Assembly (NCBI GenBank): GCA_036000105.1
Contig: DASYGE010000002.1
Location: 471,630 to 535,629, forward strand
Reading direction: 5' to 3'
DNA length: 64,000 bases
Source: DASUBN01 sp036000105
Lineage (GTDB): Bacteria; Pseudomonadota; Gammaproteobacteria; Natronospirales; REEB76
A program made the position numbers and the translations under genes. Below, piece by piece: positions 1 to 7,575 of this stretch (its first letter is position 1; every line of letters starts with the position of its first letter). The notes below the pieces were generated by a model. The model was not told the DNA's origin. It made no database searches and saw only the letters and a list, made by a program, of their open reading frames with translations.

Positions 1-607
1 AACCGTCCATGCGGCCGGCGGCCACGTAGGCGAGATCGAGGGCGGCGGAGCCGGCGCGGCGTATGCCTGCGGTCTTCTTCGCCACTGCCGCGAACATCTG
101 CAGGTAGAGATCCAGGTTCTGGTTCTCACGGAAGGGGAAGCCTGTGCCGATGAGGGCGCCTTCCAGTGTCTTCAGGTTGGTGGTGCGCAGGCGACGGTTG
201 TTGAGTTGCGCGCCGCCGCCGCGGCTGGCGGTGTAGAGTTCGTTGCGCAGGGGATCGTAGATAACGCCGTGTTCCAGCTTGCCGCGGAACTTGACCGCGA
301 TGGATACCGAGAACACCGGGAAGCCGTGCAGGAAGTTGGTGGTGCCGTCCAGCGGATCGATGACCCAGGTGTAGTCGTCAGTGCGCCCCGCGAGGGCGCC
401 GCTCTCTTCACCGAGGATGGCGTGGTCTGGGTAGGCTGCGCGGATGATCTGGATGATCTCGTCTTCCGCCTGCTTGTCCACTTCGCTCACGAAGTCGTTG
501 TGCTCCTTGGTACGCACGTTGAGGGTGTCGACGCGGTCCACGTAACGGACGACGACGTCACCGGCGCGGCGCGCGGCGCGTATGGCTATGTTCAACAAAG
601 GCTGCAT
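1..607 (-). CDS. suhB: Inositol-1-monophosphatase SuhB (3' end cut by window edge)
   Basis: Translating the minus strand from the ATG at 605-607 gives about 202 residues in one open frame running off the left edge, beginning MQPLLNIAIRAARRAGDVVV. The sequence carries the inositol monophosphatase metal-binding motif WVIDPLDGTTNF and the upstream ILGEESG segment, whose acidic residues bind Mg2+. SuhB hydrolyses inositol monophosphates and in enterobacteria also joins rRNA antitermination complexes. It is divergent from trmJ, as in Escherichia coli, which supports the call. Only the C-terminal quarter or so should be missing. The identification is firm; the antitermination role is family knowledge only. 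Confidence 0.95.
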   Translation of the reverse strand, partial: MQPLLNIAIRAARRAGDVVVRYVDRVDTLNVRTKEHNDFVSEVDKQAEDEIIQIIRAAYPDHAILGEESGALAGRTDDYTWVIDPLDGTTNFLHGFPVFSVSIAVKFRGKLEHGVIYDPLRNELYTASRGGGAQLNNRRLRTTNLKTLEGALIGTGFPFRENQNLDLYLQMFAAVAKKTAGIRRAGSAALDLAYVAAGRMDG

Positions 608-724
608 GGGGCCTCTCCTCGAAGGAGCACGTGAGCGGAAGTGGCAAAGAACGGGCCGCGGAGAACCGCGGCGCGCGTAGAATAGCAGAATGCCCGCCAT
701 GACCGCCAATCACCGCTGAAGACC

Positions 725-1453
725 ATGCCTGGAACGATACGTATCGTGCTGGTGGAGACCAGCCACCCCGGCAATATCGGTGCCGCCGCCCGGGCCATGA
801 AGACCATGTGCCTGGAGCGTCTGGTACTGGTGAACCCGGCGGAATTCCCTCATGCGGACGCCAGCGCCCGGGCTTCCGGTGCAGTGGACGTCCTGGAACG
901 GGCACGGGTGACGGCGACGCTGGACGAAGCGCTGGCGGGTTGCGCACTGGTGGCGGGCACCAGCGCACGGCATCGGGGCATCGGCCCCACGGTATTGGCG
1001 CCTCGCGAGTGCGCGACGCGGCTCGTCACTGCTGCCATCGAACAGGACGTGGCGCTGGTCTTCGGGCGCGAGCGCATCGGCCTCACCAACGAAGAACTGG
1101 GCCGTTGCCATCTACTAGTGAACATCCCCGCGAACCCAGAGTATGCATCTCTGAACCTCGCATCCGCAGTGCAGGTGCTCAGCTATGAACTCATGCTGGC
1201 GCGGGCCGCAGCGCCTGCGGCCGTAGAATCCGCTACGCCCCTCGCCACCGCTGATGAGATGGAACGCCTGTACGAACACCTGGAAGCGGCAGCCCTGGAG
1301 ACGGGCTTCCTGGATCCGGCCAATCCCAAGCACCTGATGCGCCGCCTGCGGCGCCTGTTCAACCGGGCCCAGCCGGACCAGAACGAGGTCAACATCCTCA
1401 GGGGACTGCTGGGCGCCCTGCAGGGGCAGAAGGCCCGGCGCCGCAATACTTGA
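725..1453 (+). CDS. trmJ: tRNA (cytidine/uridine-2'-O-)-methyltransferase TrmJ
   Basis: A 242-residue SPOUT-class methyltransferase. The N-terminal domain starts IRIVLVETSHPGNIGAAARA, the SpoU signature with its conserved Asn, and continues through ALVFGRERIGLTNEEL and NPEYASLNLASAVQVLSYEL, which form the knotted S-adenosylmethionine site. TrmJ methylates the ribose of nucleotide 32 in several tRNAs. Its length matches the family (about 245). It lies between suhB and iscR as in other gammaproteobacteria. The start at 725 begins directly in conserved sequence. No strong ribosome binding site is obvious. Confidence 0.95.
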   Translation: MPGTIRIVLVETSHPGNIGAAARAMKTMCLERLVLVNPAEFPHADASARASGAVDVLERARVTATLDEALAGCALVAGTSARHRGIGPTVLAPRECATRLVTAAIEQDVALVFGRERIGLTNEELGRCHLLVNIPANPEYASLNLASAVQVLSYELMLARAAAPAAVESATPLATADEMERLYEHLEAAALETGFLDPANPKHLMRRLRRLFNRAQPDQNEVNILRGLLGALQGQKARRRNT

Positions 1454-1467
1454 CCTTGGCGGTTGGT

Positions 1468-1473
1468 TATAAT
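1468..1473 (+). promoter_or_regulatory. Probable -10 element upstream of iscR
   Basis: A consensus TATAAT lies 33 bases before the iscR start, just after trmJ ends. A TTGACC sits only 12 bases upstream of it, too close to serve as a normal -35 box, so the -35 region is unclear and an activator or an irregular promoter is possible. IscR autoregulation through a site overlapping this promoter would be expected from the family, but I could not delimit an IscR box. Confidence 0.5.
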
Positions 1474-1505
1474 GGCTGCCCTCTGAATCGGCAGGGCGAG
1501 ACTCC

Positions 1506-1982
1506 ATGAAGCTCACCACCAAAGGTCGTTACGCTGTGACCGCGCTCCTGGATCTGGCGCTGCACGACGGCGACGGTCCGGTCTGCCTGAGTGAGATCGC
1601 CATGCGCCAGGATATCTCCCTGCCCTATCTCGAACAGTTGTTCACGCGCTTGCGGCGCCGCGGTCTCGTGGCCAGCACCCGCGGACCCGGCGGTGGTTAC
1701 AACCTGGGCAAACCCGCGGCGGATATCCCCGTGGCGGACATCATCAGCGCGGTAGATGAGTCCTTCGATGCCACCCGCTGCGGCGGCGAACGGGATTGCC
1801 ACGGCGGCAAGTCCTGCCTCACCCACGAACTGTGGGAGAACCTGAGCCATGAGATCCACCGCTTCCTGAGATCCGTGAGCCTCGCACAGCTGATGCAGTC
1901 CGCCGCCGTGAAGGGCGTGGCAGAGCGCCAGGTCCAGGAGCAGGTGATCAAGTACATGCCGCGGAGCCGCGCGGCTTCTTAG
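1506..1982 (+). CDS. iscR: Iron-sulfur cluster-sensing transcription regulator IscR
   Basis: A 158-residue Rrf2-family regulator opening MKLTTKGRYAVTALLDLALH. The N-terminal winged helix-turn-helix covers about residues 1-80 and includes LEQLFTRLRRRGLVASTRGPGGGY. All three cluster cysteines (C92, C98, C104) and the fourth ligand H107 occur at the same positions as in E. coli IscR, so a [2Fe-2S] sensing function is well supported. It leads a run of iron-sulfur genes and probably represses them when its cluster is loaded. Start is ATG with little upstream space after the TATAAT element. Confidence 0.96.
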   Translation: MKLTTKGRYAVTALLDLALHDGDGPVCLSEIAMRQDISLPYLEQLFTRLRRRGLVASTRGPGGGYNLGKPAADIPVADIISAVDESFDATRCGGERDCHGGKSCLTHELWENLSHEIHRFLRSVSLAQLMQSAAVKGVAERQVQEQVIKYMPRSRAAS

Positions 1983-2001
1983 TAGATCTCCGGCTATCCC
2001 C

Positions 2002-3153
2002 ATGTCCATCTATCTCGACCATAACGCCACGGCGCCCCTGGATGTCCGCGTGCTGGAAACCGTGCATCCCTGGCTCACGGGCGTGCACGGCAATCCGGCG
2101 AGCGTGCACCGCTATGGCCGCGCCGCCCATGCGGCGCTGGAGACGGCGCGCGCACAGGTGGCGGCGCTCGTGAATGCACAGCCGGCCCAGGTGGTGTTCA
2201 CTGGCGGCGGTACCGAGGCGGATAACCTGGCGCTTAAAGGCTTATGCAGCGGTGCGCCGACAGGACGACTCCTGGTGGGCGCCATGGAGCACAGCGCCGT
2301 GCTGGGTCCGGCAGCGGCCCTCGCGAAACTGGGCTGGCAGGTGGAATACATACCGGCGGACGGCGAGGGCTGCTACGACCTCGAAGCTTTGCAGAAGATG
2401 TCGAAGCAGGGACAGGCGCGGCTCCTGTCGGTGATGCTCGCCAACAACGAGACCGGCGCCATCCAGGATGTGCAGACCATGGCGACCTTGGCCCATGAGG
2501 CAGGCACTATCCTGCACTGCGATGCAGTGCAGGCGGCGGGCAAACTCCCGGTGGATTTCGCCGCGCTCGGCGCGGACCTGATGACCCTCTCGGCCCATAA
2601 ATTGAATGGCCCCCGGGGCGTGGGTGCGCTCATCATGAACCGGCGCGTGTCGCTCACACCGCTGGTGGATGGCGGCGGTCAGGAACAGGGTTTGCGGGGC
2701 GGCACGGAGAATCTCGCGGGTATCGTGGGGTTCGGCCGCGCGGCGGAACTGGCCAAGGCGGAACTCCATGAACGCATATCCCATGCACGCGCGCAGCGGG
2801 ATCGCCTGGAAACCGGACTCAGGGACTTGCCGGGGTTGAAGATATTCGCCGCCGGTGCTGAGCGGCTGCCCAACACCGTGCAATTCGGCATCCCGGGTTT
2901 GGACGGAGAGTGGCTGGTGATGGAGTTGGACAAGCGCGGCATCGCGGTCTCCAGCGGTTCTGCCTGCCACAGCGCCAGCGGCGAGCCCAGCCATGTGCTC
3001 ATGGCCATGGGGCTGGACACGGCTACCGCCAAGGGTGCGCTGCGGGTGAGCTTCGGCGCGGGCAATACCGGGCAAGACGCGGATGCGGTCTGCGCCGCGT
3101 TGAAGGAGATCGTCAGCACACTCGGTAAGCGGGTGGCGGCGGTGGGCTGGTGA
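2002..3153 (+). CDS. Cysteine desulfurase, NifS/IscS family (first copy)
   Basis: A 383-residue class V aminotransferase-fold enzyme that takes sulfur from cysteine. Seen: MSIYLDHNATAPLD at the N-terminus, the pyridoxal phosphate lysine K200 in LSAHKLNGPRGVG, the catalytic-loop cysteine C322 in SSGSACHSASGEPSH, and H97. It lies 19 bases after iscR and 4 bases before a second desulfurase, so the two are translationally close. It differs clearly from its neighbour: its loop has CHSASG where IscS has CTAAD, and its GGGQEQGLRGGTEN segment resembles NifS/group I enzymes outside the strict IscS clade. It probably supplies sulfur to another acceptor, for example for tRNA thiolation, but the partner cannot be read from sequence. 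Confidence 0.9.
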   Translation: MSIYLDHNATAPLDVRVLETVHPWLTGVHGNPASVHRYGRAAHAALETARAQVAALVNAQPAQVVFTGGGTEADNLALKGLCSGAPTGRLLVGAMEHSAVLGPAAALAKLGWQVEYIPADGEGCYDLEALQKMSKQGQARLLSVMLANNETGAIQDVQTMATLAHEAGTILHCDAVQAAGKLPVDFAALGADLMTLSAHKLNGPRGVGALIMNRRVSLTPLVDGGGQEQGLRGGTENLAGIVGFGRAAELAKAELHERISHARAQRDRLETGLRDLPGLKIFAAGAERLPNTVQFGIPGLDGEWLVMELDKRGIAVSSGSACHSASGEPSHVLMAMGLDTATAKGALRVSFGAGNTGQDADAVCAALKEIVSTLGKRVAAVGW

Positions 3154-3157
3154 GGCC

Positions 3158-4306
3158 ATGACCATCTATCTCGATTACGCCGCCACCACGCCCTTGGATC
3201 CCCAGGTGGCGGAACGCATGGCCGGATGCCTTACCCGGGACGGCTTGTTCGCCAATCCCGCTTCCGCCCACGCACCCGGACGGGCGGCACGGGCCGCGGT
3301 GGAGCAGGCCCGGGCCCAGGTGGCAGCGCTGGTGAACGCGACGCCCCAGGAGATCGTGTTCACCTCCGGGGCCACGGAATCCGACAACCTCGCCATCAAG
3401 GGCCTGGCCCATTTCGAGCGCGGGCGCGGCCGCCACCTCATCACCTCGCGTATCGAGCACAAGGCGGTGCTGGACGCGTGCAAGCAGCTGGAGAAAGAGG
3501 GCTTCGAGGTCACCTGGCTGAAACCCGATAGCGAGGGCCTGATTCGGCCGGAGACGATCAAGGCAGCGCTCAGGGAAGACACGCTGCTGGTGTCCATCAT
3601 GCACGCCAACAACGAACTCGGCACGGTCAACGACATCGCCGCCATCGGCGAGCAGCTCAAGGGCCACCGTGCACGCTTCCATGTGGATGCGGCCCAGAGC
3701 GCCGGTAAGATCCCGCTGGATCTGCGGGCCGTCAACGTGGACCTCATGTCGTTCGCCGCCCACAAGGTCTACGGTCCGAAAGGGGTGGGCGCGCTCTACG
3801 TGCGCAGCCAGCCACGGGTGAACCTGGAACCTCTGATCCACGGCGGCGGCCACGAAGGCGGCTTGCGTTCCGGCACGCTCCCCACTCATCAGATCGTGGG
3901 CATGGGTGAGGCTTTCCGCCTGGCCCGGGAACTCCTGCCCCAGGAGGCGCCGCGCATCCATGCCTTACGGGAACGCCTCTGGCGCGGCTTGCAGCATATC
4001 GAAGGCGTATTGCTGAACGGGCACTCTACCCAGCGATTACCCGGCATCCTGAACGTGAGTTTCCCGGGCGTGGAAGGCGAGAGCCTGCTCTATGCCTGCG
4101 AGGCGCTCGCGGTATCCAGCGGTTCCGCCTGCACCGCGGCGGACCAGGAGCCTTCTTATGTGTTGCGCGCCTTGGGGCGCGATGATCAGCTGGCGGGCAG
4201 CAGCCTGCGCTTCAGCCTGGGCCGCTACAGCACGGAAGCGGAGGTGGATCAGGCGGTGGAGATCGTCACCCGCGAATATGCTCGCCTTTCAACACTGGCA
4301 GCTTGA
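3158..4306 (+). CDS. iscS: Cysteine desulfurase IscS (C-terminally short)
   Basis: A 382-residue enzyme very close to E. coli IscS (404 residues) through most of its length, including GATESDNLAIKG, K203 in AHKVYGPKGVGALYVR, GGGHEGGLRSGTLPTHQIVGMGEA and C325 in SSGSACTAADQEPSYVLRALG. The protein stops about 20 residues earlier than E. coli IscS, ending REYARLSTLAA, and so lacks the extreme C-terminal segment that contacts IscU in model organisms. It is the second of two tandem desulfurases and is followed at once by an IscU-fold gene. Catalysis should be intact; the mode of scaffold docking may be altered. Confidence 0.93.
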   Translation: MTIYLDYAATTPLDPQVAERMAGCLTRDGLFANPASAHAPGRAARAAVEQARAQVAALVNATPQEIVFTSGATESDNLAIKGLAHFERGRGRHLITSRIEHKAVLDACKQLEKEGFEVTWLKPDSEGLIRPETIKAALREDTLLVSIMHANNELGTVNDIAAIGEQLKGHRARFHVDAAQSAGKIPLDLRAVNVDLMSFAAHKVYGPKGVGALYVRSQPRVNLEPLIHGGGHEGGLRSGTLPTHQIVGMGEAFRLARELLPQEAPRIHALRERLWRGLQHIEGVLLNGHSTQRLPGILNVSFPGVEGESLLYACEALAVSSGSACTAADQEPSYVLRALGRDDQLAGSSLRFSLGRYSTEAEVDQAVEIVTREYARLSTLAA

Positions 4307-4311
4307 AAGCC

Positions 4312-4719
4312 ATGGCCGCCGCCCCGATTGAATACAGTGAGATGGTGCAGGAGCATTTCCGCAATCCGCGCAATAACGGCGCTTTCCCGACGGGCGCGCC
4401 GCAGGTGCTGGAGGGCCGGGCCGGTGAGCGGCGGCAGGGGCGCGAGATCAGTCTTGAGCTGCAGCTGGATGAAGAAGGCCGGGTGATGGAGTGCCGTTAC
4501 CAGGTGTATGGATGCCCTGCCACCGTCGCCCTCTGTTCGGTGCTGAGCGAGAGGCTCAAGGGTCGGCAGGTCGCGGAGATCCGCGAGATAGGCGGCCTCG
4601 CCCTGGCGGAAGAACTCGGGCTGCCGCCTGCCAAGCGGGCCGCGGCCCTGCTGCTGGAAGACGCCCTGCAAGCGGCCCTCGCGCGGTACAATATGACATC
4701 CAGGCGGCAGACCGCCTGA
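4312..4719 (+). CDS. IscU/NifU N-terminal-fold protein lacking most cluster ligands
   Basis: A 135-residue protein aligning with IscU: YSEMVQEHFRNPRNNG at the N-terminus, CRYQVYGCPATVALCS in the middle, and AEELGLPPAKRAA before a C-terminal LLEDALQAALARY helix. Of the canonical ligands only C68 (E. coli C63) remains. The site of C37 is Gln, that of D39 is Arg, and H105 and C106 are both Ala (LPPAKRAAALLLEDAL against LPPVKIHC). The lysine of the LPPxK motif, near the chaperone-binding site, is kept. It probably cannot hold a [2Fe-2S] cluster in the usual way and may be an adaptor or regulator. I chose ATG 4312; TTG 4303 overlaps the iscS stop and adds three residues. Confidence 0.85.
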   Translation: MAAAPIEYSEMVQEHFRNPRNNGAFPTGAPQVLEGRAGERRQGREISLELQLDEEGRVMECRYQVYGCPATVALCSVLSERLKGRQVAEIREIGGLALAEELGLPPAKRAAALLLEDALQAALARYNMTSRRQTA

Positions 4720-4736
4720 AGGAAACAGCGAAGCAC

Positions 4737-5060
4737 ATGGCCATCACCCTTACAGCCACCGCCGCCGAACGCGTCAAACAACACCTGCACCAGCAGGGGG
4801 AAGCGGTGGGTCTGCGTCTCGGGATCAAGAAGACCGGCTGCTCCGGCTTCGCCTACGTGGTGGATTACGCTGCGAACCCCTCCGCCGAGGATGTGGTGTT
4901 CGAAGACCAGGGGGTGAAGGTGGTGGTGGACCGCAGCAGCCTGCCCTACCTGGACGGTACCCAGGTGGACTACGTGCGCCAGGGTTTGAACGAGTCCTTC
5001 AAGTTCCATAACCCGAACGTCAAAGACGAATGCGGCTGCGGCGAGAGCTTCACGGTCTAG
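4737..5060 (+). CDS. iscA: A-type iron-sulfur carrier IscA
   Basis: A 107-residue A-type carrier starting MAITLTATAAERVKQHL. The three conserved cysteines are present: C35 in KKTGCSGFAYVVDY, and C99 and C101 in DECGCGESFTV. The length is exactly that of IscA. It receives and delivers clusters to target proteins. The start is an ATG 17 bases after the previous stop, with AGGAAAC about 10 bases upstream. No hscB, hscA, fdx or iscX follows; the next gene is ndk. It could also be called ErpA-like, but the neighbourhood and the KTGCSGFAY sequence favour IscA. Confidence 0.92.
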   Translation: MAITLTATAAERVKQHLHQQGEAVGLRLGIKKTGCSGFAYVVDYAANPSAEDVVFEDQGVKVVVDRSSLPYLDGTQVDYVRQGLNESFKFHNPNVKDECGCGESFTV

Positions 5061-5122
5061 GACGATTTCCGCTGCTCAAATCCTGCTTTAAGTACGCCTA
5101 ATTGCCTGATTTCATTGCCTGA

Positions 5123-5139
5123 ACCGGCCGTAAGCCGGT
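5123..5139 (+). other. Small hairpin in the iscA-ndk gap
   Basis: ACCGGC at 5123-5128 and GCCGGT at 5134-5139 form a perfect six-pair stem with a five-base loop. No T-tract follows, so it is not a clear terminator. The remaining 191 bases between iscA and ndk show no gene; they probably hold the ndk promoter and leader. Confidence 0.35.
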
Positions 5140-5251
5140 AAACTTACCCGTTTGAAATCGCTGGAAACCCCGGGGCCCAAGCCGGCCGCGGGGCCGTGCC
5201 TATGTGCCGGCTGTCCGGCCCCCTAAACCTGTATCCGTGGAGAGTCATTTC

Positions 5252-5683
5252 GTGGCCATCGAACGCACCCTGTCCATCGTCAAGCCCGACGGCGTCGGCA
5301 AGAACCTGATCGGCGAAGTCTATGCCCGTTTCGAGAAGGCCGGCCTCAAGATCGTGGCCGCCCGCATGCTGCACCTGTCCCGTACCCAAGCGGAAGGCTT
5401 CTATGCCGAGCATCGCGAGCGCCCCTTCTTCAAGCCGCTGGTGGACTTCATGATCTCAGGCCCGGTGATGGTGCAGGTGCTGGAAGGCGAGGGCGCCATC
5501 CTCAAGAACCGCGACATCATGGGCGCCACGGATCCGAAGAAAGCCGCTCCCGGTACCATCCGCGCTGACTTCGCTACCACGGTCGATGAGAACATGGTGC
5601 ATGGCTCTGACGCGGCCGAGAGCGCGCGCCGTGAGATCGGCTACTTCTTCTCCAACCTGGATATCTCTGCGCGCACGCGCTGA
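5252..5683 (+). CDS. ndk: Nucleoside diphosphate kinase
   Basis: A 143-residue enzyme, the same length as E. coli Ndk, that transfers the gamma phosphate between nucleoside triphosphates and diphosphates. Seen: AIERTLSIVKPDGVGKNLIG at the start and the phospho-histidine H117 in ENMVHGSDAAESA. I use GTG 5252, preceded by GTGGAGAG, because it gives the family N-terminus; an upstream in-frame GTG at 5204 would add 16 residues with no family support. It lies 6 bases before rlmN and probably shares its transcript. Confidence 0.95.
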   Translation: MAIERTLSIVKPDGVGKNLIGEVYARFEKAGLKIVAARMLHLSRTQAEGFYAEHRERPFFKPLVDFMISGPVMVQVLEGEGAILKNRDIMGATDPKKAAPGTIRADFATTVDENMVHGSDAAESARREIGYFFSNLDISARTR

Positions 5684-5689
5684 ACGGAT

Positions 5690-6802
5690 ATGCAGGGCGC
5701 CACCGACAAGGTCAACCTCTTGGGTCTGGATCGCCAGGCCCTGGAGGCGTTTTTCGTCCAGCTGGGCGAGAAACCCTTCCGCGCGCGCCAGGTGATGAAG
5801 TGGATGTACCACCATGGTGTCGCTGATTTCGACGTCATGACCGACCTTGGCAAAGGCCTGCGCGAGAAGCTGAAGCAGGTGGCCGAGGTGCGCGTGCCGG
5901 AAGTGCTCACCGAGCAGCTCTCCGAGGACGGCACCCGCAAGTGGCTGCTGCGCATGGATGCCGCCAACAACATCGAGACGGTGCTGATCCCGGACGATGA
6001 ACGCGGCACCTTGTGCATCTCCTCCCAGGTGGGCTGCGCTATGGATTGCAGTTTCTGTGCCACCGGCAAACAGGGCTTCAACCGCAACCTGACGGCAGCC
6101 GAGATCATCGGCCAGGTATGGATGGCGAACCGGCAGCTGGGCGCCAAACCCGGCTCCGAGCGCATGATCACCAACATAGTGTTCATGGGCATGGGCGAGC
6201 CGCTCGCCAACTACAAGCACGTGGTGCCGGCCATCAATGTGTTGCTGGATGACTTCGGTTACGGTCTGTCGAAGCGGCGCGTGACGGTGAGTACTTCCGG
6301 TCTCGTGCCCAACATGTACAAGCTGGCCGAAGATTGCGATGTGGCCTTGGCGGTCTCGCTGCATGCGTCGGACGATGCCCTGCGCGATGTGCTGGTGCCC
6401 ATCAACAAGGTGCATCCCATCGCCGAGCTGATGCAGGCCTGCCGCGACTACGTCACGAGCAAGGACCATCGCCATATCGAGATCACCTTCGAGTACGTGA
6501 TGCTGGAAGGCGTGAACGACAGCCTCGAGCATGCCCGCCGCCTGGCCGAGGTGGTCAAAGGCGTGCCCTGCAAGATCAACCTGATCCCGTTCAACTCCTT
6601 CCCGGGCACCGAATACCGGCGCTCCTCCCAGGAAGTCATCGATGCCTTCGCGAAACTGCTGTGGCAGCGCGAGATAGTGACCATCACGCGCCGCACCCGC
6701 GGCGATGATATCGACGCCGCCTGCGGCCAATTGGCTGGCAAAGTCGATGACCGCATCCGGCGGGACGAACGCCGCACGAAATCGATGGAGGTCCAGCCAT
6801 GA
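5690..6802 (+). CDS. rlmN: Dual-specificity 23S rRNA/tRNA (adenine-C2)-methyltransferase RlmN
   Basis: A 370-residue radical SAM methyltransferase. The [4Fe-4S] motif CxxxCxxC is C116, C120, C123 (GCAMDCSFCATGKQGF). The two mechanistic cysteines also appear present: C109, seven residues upstream as in E. coli C118, and C345 in DIDAACGQLAG (E. coli C355). It methylates A2503 of 23S rRNA and A37 of some tRNAs. GMGEPLANY and the substrate-binding stretch VSTSGLVPNM are intact. Its stop overlaps the pilF start by four bases (ATGA), implying coupled translation. Confidence 0.95.
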   Translation: MQGATDKVNLLGLDRQALEAFFVQLGEKPFRARQVMKWMYHHGVADFDVMTDLGKGLREKLKQVAEVRVPEVLTEQLSEDGTRKWLLRMDAANNIETVLIPDDERGTLCISSQVGCAMDCSFCATGKQGFNRNLTAAEIIGQVWMANRQLGAKPGSERMITNIVFMGMGEPLANYKHVVPAINVLLDDFGYGLSKRRVTVSTSGLVPNMYKLAEDCDVALAVSLHASDDALRDVLVPINKVHPIAELMQACRDYVTSKDHRHIEITFEYVMLEGVNDSLEHARRLAEVVKGVPCKINLIPFNSFPGTEYRRSSQEVIDAFAKLLWQREIVTITRRTRGDDIDAACGQLAGKVDDRIRRDERRTKSMEVQP

Positions 6803-7575
6803 GATCGTCCCGCTGCTGCCTGGTCATGGTCATCGTCACGCTGCTGATGGGCTGTGTCAGTACATCGAATAACCAGTTCCCCAGTGATGCCGCGTCGATC
6901 AGGCAGGCTTCCCAGGACAACGTGACCTTAGGGATAAAGTATCTGCAACAGGGCAAGCGCGACGTGGCCATGCAGAAGGTACAGAAGGCCATCGAGCTGG
7001 ATCCGGATAACGGCGATGCCTATATGGGTGAGGCCATGGTCTATAGCGCTACCGGCGATCCCCAGCGCGCGGACGATGCTTACCATACGGCCCTGCGCAA
7101 ATCGCCGGATGATCCGGAGATCCAGAACAACTACGCCGTGTTCCTCTGCGAGCACGGCAAGGCCGCGGATTCCACGCAGTATTTCATGGAAGCAGCGTCC
7201 AACCCGAAGTATTCCACGCCGGATGCCGCTTATGCCAACGCGGGCGTGTGCGCGAGCCTCGTACCTGATCCCGTGTCCGCCGAGAAGTATTTCCGCAGGG
7301 CGGTAGATATCAATCCCAACTTCCCTGAACCTCTCTACCAGCTGGCGCAGTTGAGCTACACCCAGAAGAAATACCTGCAAGCCCGCGCCTTCATCGAGCG
7401 TTTCAATGCCGTGACGCAGCAGCAGCGTCCGGAGGCGCTCTTGCTCGGCATGAACATCGAACGCGCCCTCGGCAACCAGCAGGGCGCGACGGATTATGCC
7501 AAGCAGCTGATCAAGCAGTTCCCGACTTCACCCCAGGCGCAGCAACTCACCCAGGGGAGTACCCATGGCGGATGA
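6799..7575 (+). CDS. pilF: Type IV pilus biogenesis lipoprotein PilF/PilW (TPR)
   Basis: A 258-residue outer-membrane lipoprotein. A lipoprotein signal ends in the lipobox LLMGC with C19 as the lipidated residue. Tetratricopeptide repeats follow from about residue 40 to 240 (LGIKYLQQGKRDVAMQKVQKA, and units around NPKYSTPDAAYANAGVC and NPNFPEPLYQLAQ). PilF is the pilotin that takes the PilQ secretin to the outer membrane. The position between rlmN and rodZ is standard in gammaproteobacteria. It overlaps the rodZ start by 11 bases. Confidence 0.9.
   Translation: MRSSRCCLVMVIVTLLMGCVSTSNNQFPSDAASIRQASQDNVTLGIKYLQQGKRDVAMQKVQKAIELDPDNGDAYMGEAMVYSATGDPQRADDAYHTALRKSPDDPEIQNNYAVFLCEHGKAADSTQYFMEAASNPKYSTPDAAYANAGVCASLVPDPVSAEKYFRRAVDINPNFPEPLYQLAQLSYTQKKYLQARAFIERFNAVTQQQRPEALLLGMNIERALGNQQGATDYAKQLIKQFPTSPQAQQLTQGSTHGG

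Noticed and set aside
1450..1473. TTGACC with TATAAT as a full iscR promoter
   Set aside because: The spacer is only 12 bases, too short for a normal promoter; only the -10 box is reported.
5456..6730. A 424-residue frame on the minus strand over ndk and rlmN
   Set aside because: It crosses two conserved genes, is His/Gly/Ala-rich and lacks family features. It is a shadow of codon bias.
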